DNA from: Litorisediminicola beolgyonensis
Lineage (GTDB): Bacteria; Pseudomonadota; Alphaproteobacteria; Rhodobacterales; Rhodobacteraceae
Assembly (NCBI RefSeq): GCF_042679605.1
Contig: NZ_JBHTMU010000020.1
Span: 1-64,000, forward strand
DNA: 64,000 bases
Direction: 5' to 3'
Shown: positions 35,415 through 44,831 of the stretch, in pieces
Position numbering within the stretch: the stretch's first letter is position 1
Layout: each line of letters begins with the position of its first letter
Translations under genes and position numbers: made by a program
Notes under the pieces: model-generated
What the model was told of the DNA's origin: nothing
What the model saw: the letters and a program-made list of their open reading frames with translations, nothing else
Databases searched by the model: none

Positions 35415-37385
35415 TCATCTTCGCTTCCGTGCGAAGTCGATGGTTTCAATCATCGCGTCGAGAAGCTTGCGTTCGTCGCGATCGATATGGGCGCCATTGG
35501 CACCGGTGTCGAAATCTGCGTCCTCGCCCTGCTGGGCGCGGAGCGCGCGGTTGCGGGTTTCGGCAGCCTCACCGAGGCGCCAGGTGAGATGCTCTTCGGG
35601 GAGCGCCTCGAAATCCTCGACCGCCTCGCGGATCTCGGCCTCGAGCCCGCGGGCGGCTTCGAGCTTTGCGAATTCCTCGGCGACGGTCATGCGCGCCATG
35701 GACGTGTCGCCGGAGCGACGGATGCATGGCACCACCGCCACATGGCGTGCGGCGAGCAAGCTTTCAACCCCACCCGGTCCGATCGCGGCCTCCGCGACCT
35801 CCCGGGCGCTCGGCGCGTCCTTGGGCGCGTGCCGCAGAAAGGCGTCGCGCAGGCTGGCGTGGTCGGGATCGGAGCAGGTCATCGCTTCGAGATCGCCCTC
35901 GAACTCCTCGATGAGAGCCGGGCAGGTCAGCACCGCGGCCAGGATCACCGACTCGCGGAGCCGCGTCTGCGCCTCGTCCCCGGCGGCGACCAGGAGCGAG
36001 GCCTTGGTGACCGGCTGCGGCGGCAGTGGCGCGCCCTTGGGCCGCCAGGGACCGCGCGCGCGGCCTCCGCCGCCCTGCCCTGCACGGGTATCCGGTCGCC
36101 CGCCGCGGAACAGGTCGTAGCGCAGGTCCTTGATGTCCTGGCCGTAATGGCCGCGGAGCGAGGCATCGCGGATCAGCTTGAGCTTGTCGCGCAGCGCCTT
36201 GTCGAGCGCCGCCTTGCGCTCGGGGCTGTCGAAGACCCGGCCTTCGGTTTCGCGCTTCCAGAGAAGCTTGACCATCGGCAGCGCGCCATCGAGCACCGCG
36301 GCGACCGCCTCGGGCCCGTCGGCGCGCAAGAGATCGTCGGGGTCCTTGCCCTCGGGCATCAGCGCGAAGCGCAGCGACTTCCCGGCCTCGAGAAGCGGCA
36401 GCGCCAGGTCGATCACCCGGTAGGCGGCGTTGAGCCCCGCCTTGTCGCCGTCGAGCGCGATGATCGGCTCGTCGCTGATCCGCCAGAGATGCGCCAACTG
36501 GTGCTCGGTCACGGCCGTGCCGAGCGGGGCCACCGCGGCGGTGAAGCCCGCCTCCGAGAGCGCGATCACGTCCATATAGCCCTCGGCCACGATCAGGCGC
36601 TGGCCCTTCCCGGCCGCCTCGCGGGAAGGACCGTGGTTGTAGAGCGTGCGGCCCTTGTCGAAGAGCGGGCTGTCGGGCGAGTTCAGGTATTTGGCGTTGT
36701 CGTTCGGGTCCATCGCGCGGCCCCCGAAGGCGATCGCACGCCCGCGCGGATCGCGGATCGGAAAGATGATCCGGTTGCGGAAGGTGTCGTAAGGCTCGCG
36801 CCCCTTGTTGGAGGGACGCGCCAGCCCCGCCTCGAGGATCAGGTCGGGCGCGATCCCCTGCCCCTTCAGATGATCCCAGAGCCCCTGCCAGCCGTCGGGC
36901 GCAAAGCCCAGCTCGAAGCGGTCCTGCACCGGCTCGGTCAGGCCGCGCTTGGCGAGATAGGCGCGCGCCGCGCTTGCGGCACCGGTCTTGAGCTGCATCC
37001 GGAAGAAGCGCAGCGCGGCTTCGTTGGCCTTGGCGAGCTCGCTCATCCGGTCGGATTTTTCCTGCGCGCGCGGATCGCGCGCCGGCATCGGCAGACCGGC
37101 CTCCTGGGCGAGGATCTCGACCGCCTCCATGAAGCCGACATTCTCGGTCTCGCGGACGAAGCTCAGCGCGTCGCCCTTGGCGTGGCAGCCGAAGCAGTAA
37201 TAGTAGCCCTTGCGGTCATCGACGTGGAAAGACGCACTTTTTTCCTGGTGGAAGGGGCACGGCGCCCAGAGATCGCCCTTGGCCTGGTTCGACTTGCGCT
37301 GGTCCCACATGACCTTGCGCCCCACGACCTGGCTCAGGCTCGTGCGGGTCTTCAGTTCATCCAGAAAACCGGGGGGCAGACTCAT
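35415..37385 (-). CDS. dnaG: DNA primase DnaG
   Basis: This 656-residue primase has the CHC2 zinc-binding module (CPFHQEKSASF and YYYCFGCHAKGDALSF), the RNA-polymerase basic region, the TOPRIM core (LIVAEGYMDVIAL and IALDGDKAG) and a helicase-binding C-terminal region. It makes RNA primers for chromosomal replication. The ATG at 37383-37385 gives the usual MSLPPGFLDELK start; the frame stays open far upstream but without homology. rpoD follows on the same strand. Confidence 0.97.
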   Translation of the reverse strand: MSLPPGFLDELKTRTSLSQVVGRKVMWDQRKSNQAKGDLWAPCPFHQEKSASFHVDDRKGYYYCFGCHAKGDALSFVRETENVGFMEAVEILAQEAGLPMPARDPRAQEKSDRMSELAKANEAALRFFRMQLKTGAASAARAYLAKRGLTEPVQDRFELGFAPDGWQGLWDHLKGQGIAPDLILEAGLARPSNKGREPYDTFRNRIIFPIRDPRGRAIAFGGRAMDPNDNAKYLNSPDSPLFDKGRTLYNHGPSREAAGKGQRLIVAEGYMDVIALSEAGFTAAVAPLGTAVTEHQLAHLWRISDEPIIALDGDKAGLNAAYRVIDLALPLLEAGKSLRFALMPEGKDPDDLLRADGPEAVAAVLDGALPMVKLLWKRETEGRVFDSPERKAALDKALRDKLKLIRDASLRGHYGQDIKDLRYDLFRGGRPDTRAGQGGGGRARGPWRPKGAPLPPQPVTKASLLVAAGDEAQTRLRESVILAAVLTCPALIEEFEGDLEAMTCSDPDHASLRDAFLRHAPKDAPSAREVAEAAIGPGGVESLLAARHVAVVPCIRRSGDTSMARMTVAEEFAKLEAARGLEAEIREAVEDFEALPEEHLTWRLGEAAETRNRALRAQQGEDADFDTGANGAHIDRDERKLLDAMIETIDFARKRR

Positions 37386-37462
37386 GGTCTGAAATATCGC
37401 CTCTGGCCCCGGAGGAGTCCAGCGGGCGCAGTCCGTGAGAAGGGATTGGAGTGACGCGCCTC

Positions 37463-37783
37463 TCAGCGCGCCATGCAGGCCTCGGTCCAGCTGGTGCCGA
37501 CGCTGTCGCCAAGTTGCTTTTCGGGCAGCGAATAGACCCAGTCCGCCACGGCCGGCACGACCGAGGCATATTTCGCGACATCGCCTTCGAGCCCCGCCTG
37601 CACCGTCCCGACCGCATCGCCGGCCGAGGCCCCGCCCGTGCGCTCCGCGACGACGGCCATGACCATCTCGGCCTGCAATGCGCATTCCGCAGCCTTGTCC
37701 TGAGCCAGAACGGGAGCAGCGGCGACGAGCGGTGCGGTTGCGACGAGGCAGACCAGGGAAAACGAACGGAAGGGCGACATCAT
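37463..37783 (-). CDS. Small secreted protein (106 residues), unknown function
   Basis: The signal peptide ends VLAQ (about residue 28) and is followed by a mature 78-residue helical domain with two cysteines (AAECALQAEM and TEACMAR near the C-terminus). Two adjacent ATGs (37783 and 37780) are possible. This layout of a short exported protein with an N- and C-terminal cysteine pair is common in Rhodobacteraceae, but I know no function. It lies between dnaG and a Tad-like gene on the same strand. Confidence 0.75.
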   Translation of the reverse strand: MMSPFRSFSLVCLVATAPLVAAAPVLAQDKAAECALQAEMVMAVVAERTGGASAGDAVGTVQAGLEGDVAKYASVVPAVADWVYSLPEKQLGDSVGTSWTEACMAR

Positions 37784-37868
37784 GGGCTCCGAAGAGAGGT
37801 GATCGATGCAAAAGAAATAGGCAAAGGCGCTTCGGCTGTCACCTATTCTGACGGCGAGTGCCGACCCT

Positions 37869-39170
37869 TCATTGCACCATACGCACGATTTTCTCGGTCA
37901 CGATCCCGTCATTGGTGTCCTCGGGACAGCCGTCCATCTCGATCCGGCTGGTCGAGTTTATCGTGCCCCCGGAGATGATCGAAGCCCCTTCGATGCCCGT
38001 CGCGTTGGCCGAAAAGGTGACGTCCCCCATCGCGACGACCTGGCTGCCGTAGATCTCGAGATCCGAGGCCACCTCCATCCCGCCCGCGCTCAGAAGCGTC
38101 ACGCCGCCGCCCTTGGCACAGGAGTCGTCGAGGCCGAGGATCAGCCCGGAGGGCGCGTTCAGCGATTTCGGGTCGGGATTGGTGGTCGCGATCACGCTGT
38201 CGGTCAGGTGGACGCCCTGGTTGAACTTCACCTTGCAGTTGGTGACGAGGAGGAACTTGTCGTAATGCCCCGCCTCGATCGCCAGCTTCTGGTTGCCCGA
38301 ACAGGTCAGCGCGATATGCATCCGGCCCGGAATGACAAGCTCGGGCGTGAGCCTGCGGTCGGGCAGCGTCACACCGGCAAGACCCGAGATATAGCCCGGC
38401 ACCGACGCCCCGCCCGCAAGGAGATCGGCGATGGTGTCCGGCACGCTGTCGATGGCGTGGAACGGGTAATGGGTGTAGCGCAGCGCCTCGGCGAGGCCCG
38501 GGTTGCTGGTCATGCCGCTCGACGGCAACTCGAGCGTCGCGGGGTCGAGCATGGAGACCACCGAGCCGTCTGCAAAGCTGCTGTTGGAGCTGAGTTTCAC
38601 ACCGTCATTGCCGTGGATGCAGAAATTGGCGCCGAAGGCATTGTTGGATTGCAGGTCGACGCGGGCCTCGGCGACGAAGCCCTCGCGGAAGCAGGGCGGG
38701 GTCTGGCGCGCGAAGACCGCGTCGGTGTCGAGCTCGAAGCCGCGATAGCCGAGCGTGTGCAGGAGCAGGTTCGACACGTAATTGCCCCGCGCCGCGCTGC
38801 GCTCTCCGGTCACACGCACGGCGTCGCGCGCGGTGGCATCGGCCGAGAAGGTCCTTGTGTCGGCGTCCCAGCTGCCGAAGGTGATGTCCGAGGGCAGGAT
38901 GGCGAGCCCGTGGACCGAGACCGGCAGGTTGGCGGCCGCGACCGACAGCGCGTCCGAGAGCGCCGCGCTCGCGCTCTTGGTGGTGCGGGACTGGAGCGCG
39001 GCATGGCCCGCGGCATCGGTCGCGGTCTGGAGCCAGGTCTCGCGCTCGGTGCGTTGGGCGAAATCGACGGCGAGCCCGCCGACCATCGCGGCGATGGCGA
39101 CGAAGTAGAGCGACATGGCGGTCATCGCGCCGTCTTCGTCCCGGCGAAAGCGGGTGATCAGGTCGCGCAT
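37869..39170 (-). CDS. TadG-like pilus-assembly protein with long C-terminal domain
   Basis: This 433-residue protein has a short basic N-terminus followed by one membrane segment (MSLYFVAIAAMVGGLAVDFA), the Flp pilus-assembly TadG-like N-terminal domain. The remainder is an exported region with repeated short polar/hydrophobic alternation in its last 150 residues (for example VKFNQGVHLTDSVIATTN and SDLEIYGSQVVAMGDVTF), which looks like a beta-helix or bactofilin-like fold. No VWA motif is present. It is preceded by a TadE-like gene three bases upstream and is presumably co-transcribed with it. Confidence 0.82.
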   Translation of the reverse strand: MRDLITRFRRDEDGAMTAMSLYFVAIAAMVGGLAVDFAQRTERETWLQTATDAAGHAALQSRTTKSASAALSDALSVAAANLPVSVHGLAILPSDITFGSWDADTRTFSADATARDAVRVTGERSAARGNYVSNLLLHTLGYRGFELDTDAVFARQTPPCFREGFVAEARVDLQSNNAFGANFCIHGNDGVKLSSNSSFADGSVVSMLDPATLELPSSGMTSNPGLAEALRYTHYPFHAIDSVPDTIADLLAGGASVPGYISGLAGVTLPDRRLTPELVIPGRMHIALTCSGNQKLAIEAGHYDKFLLVTNCKVKFNQGVHLTDSVIATTNPDPKSLNAPSGLILGLDDSCAKGGGVTLLSAGGMEVASDLEIYGSQVVAMGDVTFSANATGIEGASIISGGTINSTSRIEMDGCPEDTNDGIVTEKIVRMVQ

Positions 39171-39173
39171 GGC

Positions 39174-39575
39174 TCAGAACTCCGACAGGTGCTGGTTCGA
39201 CACCACGACGGTCTTGTCGCGAAAGAACGCGAACCCGTCGAGCGGCATCAGCGCACTCGCGGGCACGGAGATGCGCGTGTTGATCACGCCTTTGTCGACC
39301 GTGGTCCGGATGTCGGGGGTCACCTCGAGATAGGCGAGGCGCGTGCGCACGAAGCTTTCGGCCTCGGCGGTGGTCTCGATCCGGCCGGTCGACAGGGCGC
39401 GGTTGGCGTCCTGGACGATGCGGTGCATTTCGGACTGGCGGTTGAAGACCATCGAGACATCCACGACGAAGAGCAGGAACATCGTGAAGAACGGCACCCA
39501 GATCACCGCCTCGACGGTCTGGCTGCCGCGCTCGTCGCGGCGGAAGCGCTGGAGAAGATCGCATAGCGTTGTCAT
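39174..39575 (-). CDS. TadE-like minor pseudopilin
   Basis: This 133-residue protein has the TadE architecture: a short basic N-terminus ending RRDERG, then SQTVEAVIWVPFFTMFLLFV with the conserved glutamate five residues after the glycine. Such proteins are processed by TadV-type peptidases and act with TadF/TadG in Flp pilus function. It is the first gene of a two-gene unit with the TadG-like gene. No tad ATPase or secretin genes are in the window. Confidence 0.88.
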   Translation of the reverse strand: MTTLCDLLQRFRRDERGSQTVEAVIWVPFFTMFLLFVVDVSMVFNRQSEMHRIVQDANRALSTGRIETTAEAESFVRTRLAYLEVTPDIRTTVDKGVINTRISVPASALMPLDGFAFFRDKTVVVSNQHLSEF

Positions 39576-39736
39576 GGCGTCACCTTGCTGGTCTCAGGCG
39601 GGTCGGAACGGCCCGCGTCACCGATCAAGATGCGCCCCGAATACGGCATGACCCCGCGGCGGATTGCGGCGGGGCCATGTCTTTTAACGATGATTAACAG
39701 CGAGATGTTAACCATCGCGCCCGGCGGACCGGCGGC

Positions 39737-41173
39737 TCAGAGCCCCTTGGCGCGGTAGCTCGCGGCGACCCGCTCGATCGCGGTGATATAGGCCGCCGTG
39801 CGCAGGTCGGTAACGCCCTTATGCGTCTTCCAGGTCTCGCTGATCGCCTGGTAGGCGATGCGCATCGTGTCATCGAGACCCGAGCGCACCAGCTCCAGCT
39901 CGTCCGCGCCGCGCAGATAGCGCTCCTTGAAGTCGGGCCGGAGCGACCACGCGTCTCCGAGATAGCGGTCGAGCCGCTCCAGCTCGTCGAGGAGCAGCTG
40001 GTGACGGCTTTCCTCCTGCCGGCGCTGCATCCGTCCGAAGCGGATATGGCTGAGGTTCTTGACCCATTCGAAATAGGAGACCGTGACGCCGCCCGCGTTG
40101 GCATACATGTCCGGGATGATCACCACCTCCTTGTCGCGCAGGACCTCGTCGGCGCCCGCGGTCACCGGCCCGTTCGCGGCTTCGATGATCAGCTTGGCCT
40201 TGATGCGATGGACGTTCGAGAGGTTGATGACGCCTTCGAGCGCGGCCGGAATGAGGATGTCGCATTCCTCTTCGAGCACCTTGGAGCCGTCCTCGACATA
40301 TTCGGCGTCCTTGTAGCCCTTCACCCCGCCGGTCTCGCGGATATGGCCGTGGACCGCTTCGATATCGAGCCCCTTGGGGTCGAGCAGCGCGCCGTCGCGC
40401 TCGATCAGGCCGACGATCAGCGCGCCATCCTCTTCGCTGAGGAACTTGGCCGCGTGGTAGCCCACATTGCCGAGGCCCTGCACGATGACCTTCTTGCCGT
40501 CGAGCTTGCCTTCCATCCGGGCGCGCTTGGCGTCCTCGCTGTGGCGGAAGAACTCGCGCAGCGCGTATTGCACGCCGCGGCCCGTCGCCTCGACCCGGCC
40601 CGCGATGCCGCCCGAATTGAGCGGCTTGCCGGTGACGCAGGCGCGCGAGTTGATGTCGGTGGTGTTCATCCGCGCGTACTGGTCGGCGATCCAGGCCATC
40701 TCGCGCTCGGAGGTGCCCATATCCGGGGCCGGAACGTTCTGGCTAGGGTTAATGAGATCGCGCTTGATCAGCTCGTAGGCGAAGCGGCGGGTGATCATCT
40801 CGAGCTCGCGCTCGTCGTAATCGCGCGGGTCGATGCAGAGACCCCCCTTGGAGCCGCCGAACGGCGCCTCGACCAGGGCGCATTTGTAGGTCATCAGCGC
40901 CGCCAGCGCCTCGACCTCGTCCTGGTCCACGTTCGGCGCGTAGCGGATGCCGCCCTTGACCGGCTCCATGTGCTCGGAATGCACGGAGCGATAGCCGGTA
41001 AAGGTGTGGATCTCGCCGCGCAGGCGCACCCCGAAACGGACGGTGTAGGTCGAATTGCAGACCCTGATCTTCTCTTTGAGACCGGGGCCGAGGTCCATCA
41101 TGTCGACCGCCCGCTTGTACATCAGATCGACACTCTCGCGGAATGTCGGCTCGTTTGACGGAGATTTTGCCAT
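39737..41173 (-). CDS. Glu/Leu/Phe/Val dehydrogenase, probable glutamate dehydrogenase
   Basis: This 478-residue oxidoreductase has the dimerisation domain with VKGGIRYAPNVDQDEV, the catalytic lysine region ALMTYKCALVEAPFGGSKGG, the PAPDMGT aspartate, and a Rossmann domain with VQGLGNVGYHAA. These match the hexameric GDH family. It interconverts glutamate and 2-oxoglutarate plus ammonia; NAD or NADP preference is not decided here. It stands between two Tad-like gene groups and looks monocistronic. Confidence 0.92.
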   Translation of the reverse strand: MAKSPSNEPTFRESVDLMYKRAVDMMDLGPGLKEKIRVCNSTYTVRFGVRLRGEIHTFTGYRSVHSEHMEPVKGGIRYAPNVDQDEVEALAALMTYKCALVEAPFGGSKGGLCIDPRDYDERELEMITRRFAYELIKRDLINPSQNVPAPDMGTSEREMAWIADQYARMNTTDINSRACVTGKPLNSGGIAGRVEATGRGVQYALREFFRHSEDAKRARMEGKLDGKKVIVQGLGNVGYHAAKFLSEEDGALIVGLIERDGALLDPKGLDIEAVHGHIRETGGVKGYKDAEYVEDGSKVLEEECDILIPAALEGVINLSNVHRIKAKLIIEAANGPVTAGADEVLRDKEVVIIPDMYANAGGVTVSYFEWVKNLSHIRFGRMQRRQEESRHQLLLDELERLDRYLGDAWSLRPDFKERYLRGADELELVRSGLDDTMRIAYQAISETWKTHKGVTDLRTAAYITAIERVAASYRAKGL

Positions 41174-41506
41174 CCGTGTTCTCTTCTCCCTAAAGTGGCG
41201 GCGTCCTCAGGCGCCGCTTTCGGCCGCGCCGCCCTGTTTCCGGGACGACACGGCAATCGGGGCGAAACTTAAGCCCCGGCACCGCTGTTAAAGCGCGAAT
41301 TGGCTTCGGTTTCATCGACAATCTTGGCCGCGACCCGGCGACTGTCCAACACGCGTAGATAATCCACTGTAATTAAATAAAAATTCGCCTAAATTTGGCC
41401 GCTGTCTTTCGGCATATCCTCGCTGTCGGAGACCGAGATCTCCAAAGAATAGTGAACCGGTAATCCGGTCAGAAAGACGGGCCTCGCGCTCGAGGAAAGG
41501 TACGAG
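41174..41506. promoter_or_regulatory. 333-bp divergent intergenic region between gdh and the TadG/TadE group
   Basis: The region must hold the promoters of gdh (minus) and the Tad-like operon (plus). It contains the most AT-rich stretch in the area (41360-41400, including AATTAAATAAAAATT), a plausible promoter or protein-binding segment. A small inverted repeat ACCGG-TAAT-CCGGT lies at about 41457-41470. I see no gene or known RNA. Confidence 0.5.
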
Positions 41507-42946
41507 ATGTGTGCGAAAAAGACCCTGCCGGGACGAAAGGTCGGTGGTCGCGTTGCCAAGGCGCTGCGTCCCATTGGCCGGACCTTTGAGGCGCTACGCC
41601 TCGATGAACGTGGAAACATGTCGCTCTTCGGTGTCGGCGGATCGCTGATCCTGATCGCCTTCGGCGGTGTCGGGATCGACGTCATGCATGCCGAACTGAA
41701 GCGCAACAAGGTCCAGAACACCCTCGACCGCGCGGTTCTGGCCGCCGCCGACCTCGAACAGGAGGTCGATCCCAAGGCGGTGATGCAGGACTATTTCGAC
41801 AAGATGCTGATGCCTGACGCGCTGACGTCGGTGAAGGTCACCGAAAGCCTGAACTACCGTCGGGTGGAAGGCACGGCCTACACATCGGAGAAGTCGAACT
41901 TCACCAAGCTCATCGGCATCGACCAGATGAAGGCCGACGGGGTCAGCACCGCGGAAGAGCGTGTGCGCAAGGTCGAAGTGTCGCTGGTCCTCGATATCTC
42001 GGGCTCCATGGCCGACAACAGCCGCCTGACCAACATGCAATCGGCCGCCAACGTCTTTCTCGACACGGTTCTGACCGCCGACAACCAGGACCTCGTGTCG
42101 ATCAACCTCGTTCCCTATTCCGAACAGGTGAACGCCGGGCCGCTGCTCACCGAGCAGATGAACGTCAACTGGAAGCACGGCTATTCCCACTGCCTGGAAT
42201 TTCCCTCGGAAAGCTTCGACACCGCTGCGCTCGACACGACGATGTTCTACGACCAGATGCAGCACTTCCAGTGGAACTACTACGGCGGCAACGACCTCAC
42301 TGACACCGTCTGTCCGCGCTACGACTACGAGCGGATCAATGCCTGGAGCCAGGATCTCGCGGGGCTGAAGAAGCAGGTGCTCGACCTGCAGCCGCGTGCG
42401 GGCACCTCGATCTTCCTCGGGATGAAATGGGCCTCCGCGCTCCTGCACCCGTCGACCCGCTCGATCAACAACGCGATCATCAACCAGAAGAAGGGCGGCG
42501 ACGTGGCCTTCCTGAACCGTCCGGCCGCGCTTGACGACGTCCAGACGCTGAAGACCATCGTTCTCATGACCGACGGCCAGCACGACTCGTCCTACCGTCT
42601 GTCGAGCTTCGCCTATGACACCGCGTCCGAGGTCTCGCACTGGGCGGCCAACAACCTCTGGTACTATCTCGAACGCAACGTGGCCGTGAACAAATGGCCG
42701 GTCTTCTACTGGCAGAAGTACAACGCCACCATGGGCGACACGCTCCTGCACAACGTCTGCGAGGCGGCCAAGGACTCGGGCATCGTGATCTGGGCCATCG
42801 GCTTCGAGACCACAGTCGAGGGCAACGCCGCGATGAAGGACTGTGCCTCCTCGCCCGCCCATTATTTCGACGTCGATGGCACCGAGATCGAGGACGCGTT
42901 CTATTCGATCGCCCGCGCCATCAACCAACTGAGGCTGACCCAATGA
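41507..42946 (+). CDS. TadG-like protein with von Willebrand factor A domain
   Basis: This 479-residue protein has an N-terminal basic segment, a membrane helix (SLFGVGGSLILIAFGGVGID, residues about 38-57) and an extracytoplasmic VWA domain with the MIDAS motif DISGSM near residue 163 and a later MTDGQH. This is the standard TadG architecture with a metal-dependent adhesion fold. It follows GAGGAAAGG, and the next gene overlaps it by ATGA. It probably functions in cell-surface attachment with the two pseudopilin-like proteins downstream. Confidence 0.9.
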   Translation: MCAKKTLPGRKVGGRVAKALRPIGRTFEALRLDERGNMSLFGVGGSLILIAFGGVGIDVMHAELKRNKVQNTLDRAVLAAADLEQEVDPKAVMQDYFDKMLMPDALTSVKVTESLNYRRVEGTAYTSEKSNFTKLIGIDQMKADGVSTAEERVRKVEVSLVLDISGSMADNSRLTNMQSAANVFLDTVLTADNQDLVSINLVPYSEQVNAGPLLTEQMNVNWKHGYSHCLEFPSESFDTAALDTTMFYDQMQHFQWNYYGGNDLTDTVCPRYDYERINAWSQDLAGLKKQVLDLQPRAGTSIFLGMKWASALLHPSTRSINNAIINQKKGGDVAFLNRPAALDDVQTLKTIVLMTDGQHDSSYRLSSFAYDTASEVSHWAANNLWYYLERNVAVNKWPVFYWQKYNATMGDTLLHNVCEAAKDSGIVIWAIGFETTVEGNAAMKDCASSPAHYFDVDGTEIEDAFYSIARAINQLRLTQ

Positions 42947-43479
42947 TCCGTGCAACGCTCAACCTGCTGCGGCGCTTCCGGGCGTCCGAGAGCGGCAGCG
43001 CCGTCATCCCCTTCGCGCTCTGGACCCCCGTCTTCGTCGGTGTGATCCTCTCGGGCATCGAGCTGTCGGCGACCACCATGCGACACACCGCGCTGGAGCG
43101 CGCACTGGACGAAACCGTCCGCGACGTGCGCCTCGGGACCGGTACGCTCTACAACCACGCGAGCCTGAAGCAGTCGATCTGCGATCGCGCCGCGGTGCTG
43201 CCCGGCTGCGTCGACAACCTGCAGCTCGAGATGGTGCGCATGAAAATCCGCGACTGGACCGATCCCTCGGACACCGCGCGCTGCGTCGATCACAGCGACA
43301 ACGTCGCGCCGGTCGTGAGCTTCGAATACGGCCGCGACAACGAGCTGATGCTCCTGCGCGCCTGCTTCAAGTACAAGCCGATCTCGCCGGCCACCTGGAT
43401 GGGCAATGCCCTCCGCAAGGACGGCGCCGGTTACACCGCAATCGTGTCGAAGGCCGCCTTCGTCCAGGAACCGAGCTGA
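42943..43479 (+). CDS. TadE/TadF-like pseudopilin
   Basis: This 178-residue protein has a basic N-terminus (LLRRFRASESG) then a membrane segment (AVIPFALWTPVFVGVILSGI) and an exported domain with three cysteines. The layout matches TadE/TadF minor pseudopilins, although the glutamate five residues after the processing glycine is replaced here (SAVIPF), so processing may differ. It overlaps the VWA gene by ATGA and is followed by another pseudopilin gene 10 bp later. Confidence 0.8.
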   Translation: MIRATLNLLRRFRASESGSAVIPFALWTPVFVGVILSGIELSATTMRHTALERALDETVRDVRLGTGTLYNHASLKQSICDRAAVLPGCVDNLQLEMVRMKIRDWTDPSDTARCVDHSDNVAPVVSFEYGRDNELMLLRACFKYKPISPATWMGNALRKDGAGYTAIVSKAAFVQEPS

Positions 43480-43489
43480 GGACATCGCC

Positions 43490-44209
43490 ATGCTGAGTTC
43501 CCTTTTATCCCGCCTCCGCAGCTTCCGTGCCGCCGAAGACGGCTACATCACGGTCGAAGCGGTCATCATGTTCCCGATGCTGCTCTGGCTCTTCGGCGGA
43601 ACCTGGGTCTGGTTCGACGTCTCGCGCCAGCAGTCGCTGAACCAGAAGGCCAACTACACGATCGGCGACATGATCTCGCGCGAGACCGATCCGCTGAACG
43701 ACGCCTATATCGACAACACCTTCAGCCTGTTCCACACGCTGACCGACTCGGATGCCGCCACGGCGGACATGCGGATCTCGGTGGTCTATTACGACGGCAA
43801 CTCCAAGAGTTACCGTCTGGAGTGGTCCGAGGCCCGCGGTGCCTACGCCGCGCTGGCGAAGGGCGATTTGACCCGCTACGAATCGCGCCTGCCGATCATG
43901 GCCAATGGCGACGAGGTGATCCTGGTCGAAACTTGGGAAGACTACGTCCCCGCGCTGGAGGCCGGTCTCGATGCGTTCGAGATCAAGACCTACTCCTTCA
44001 CCCGCCCGCGTTTCGCGCCTCAGGTGATCTTCGACGGGACCAACTCCGAATCCGACGGCAACAACGGCTGGGGTAACGGCGACCAGGACGCGACCGGCAA
44101 CTCGCTGTGCAACAACAACGCCGAGAACGCTGACGAAGGCGCGGCTGCCGACGAGTGTCTCACCAACGAGACCGGCGGCAACAATCACGAGAAGGGCAAG
44201 AAGGGCTAA
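43490..44209 (+). CDS. TadE-like pseudopilin with Asn/Gly/Asp-rich tail
   Basis: This 239-residue protein has the TadE start (RAAEDG then YITVEAVIMFPMLLWLFGG, glutamate at +5) and an exported domain to about residue 180. Residues about 183-239 form a low-complexity tail rich in Asn, Gly, Asp and Glu with two cysteines (NSLCNNNAEN and AAADECLTN) and a basic end (EKGKKG). The tail is longer than is normal for TadE and could bind calcium or lie at the surface. It is the last gene of the three-gene Tad-like operon. Confidence 0.82.
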   Translation: MLSSLLSRLRSFRAAEDGYITVEAVIMFPMLLWLFGGTWVWFDVSRQQSLNQKANYTIGDMISRETDPLNDAYIDNTFSLFHTLTDSDAATADMRISVVYYDGNSKSYRLEWSEARGAYAALAKGDLTRYESRLPIMANGDEVILVETWEDYVPALEAGLDAFEIKTYSFTRPRFAPQVIFDGTNSESDGNNGWGNGDQDATGNSLCNNNAENADEGAAADECLTNETGGNNHEKGKKG

Positions 44210-44226
44210 GGCCCGAGGCCGGGCGC

Positions 44227-44709
44227 CTAGAGCATCCGGCCCGCCAGCTCGGCCTCGAGCGCCTCGGCCACGGGCTTTGTCCGGTAGGCCGGGACCAGCC
44301 CCCCGACCCCGATCCGGCGACCGATCCGCCACCACAAGCCGGGCCGCATTCCCCGCGGACCCGGCTTTTCCGTGCGCAGAAGGAAGCCGTTTGAGGGTTT
44401 GAACGAAAACGCGCCGCGGTCGACCCGGACGATCTCGTCGCGTCGCGCCAGGACCGTGCCGCGCTCGTCCATCAGCGCGTCCTCGGTCAGGATCAGCTCG
44501 CCCCGCCCGGCCCGCCACATGCCGAGGCAGAGCCAGCCGAGGCCGCCCGCGACCGCGAGCATCGCCGCGCGCGTCAGCGCCGGGGCCTCGTCGACCAGCG
44601 CCACGCCCGCGCAGAACACCGCGGTCGCGATCAGCGCCGCCATGCCCAGAAGCACCCGGGGCGCCGAAGGCCGCATCCGCGCGATGATGGTGGGCTCCGT
44701 GTCGGTCAT
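44227..44709 (-). CDS. Membrane protein of about 160 residues, unknown function
   Basis: The protein has two hydrophobic segments near residues 16-38 and 46-62, then a soluble part with ELILTEDALMDERGTVLARR. This layout resembles PH-like (YdbS/YcxB-type) small membrane proteins, but I am not sure. The start at 44709 is preceded by GGGAGGATGCC. It is divergent from the haloacid dehalogenase gene. No role can be assigned from context. Confidence 0.7.
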   Translation of the reverse strand: MTDTEPTIIARMRPSAPRVLLGMAALIATAVFCAGVALVDEAPALTRAAMLAVAGGLGWLCLGMWRAGRGELILTEDALMDERGTVLARRDEIVRVDRGAFSFKPSNGFLLRTEKPGPRGMRPGLWWRIGRRIGVGGLVPAYRTKPVAEALEAELAGRML

Positions 44710-44831
44710 GGCATCCTCCCTCTCCCGGCCTTCCCCATAGACCGGTGCCCGCGCCGAGGAAAGCCACGCCCGGGGCCTTTCCAGTCCCGTCGCCCCATGA
44801 CAGTCTCGCCCGCGAAAGGACACAAGCACCC

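Noticed and set aside
39647..39678. Intrinsic terminator for glutamate dehydrogenase
   Set aside because: There is a GC-rich inverted repeat (CATGACCCCGC with GCGGGGCCATG), but the T-run is on the strand opposite to the gene, so it is not a good terminator for the gdh transcript.
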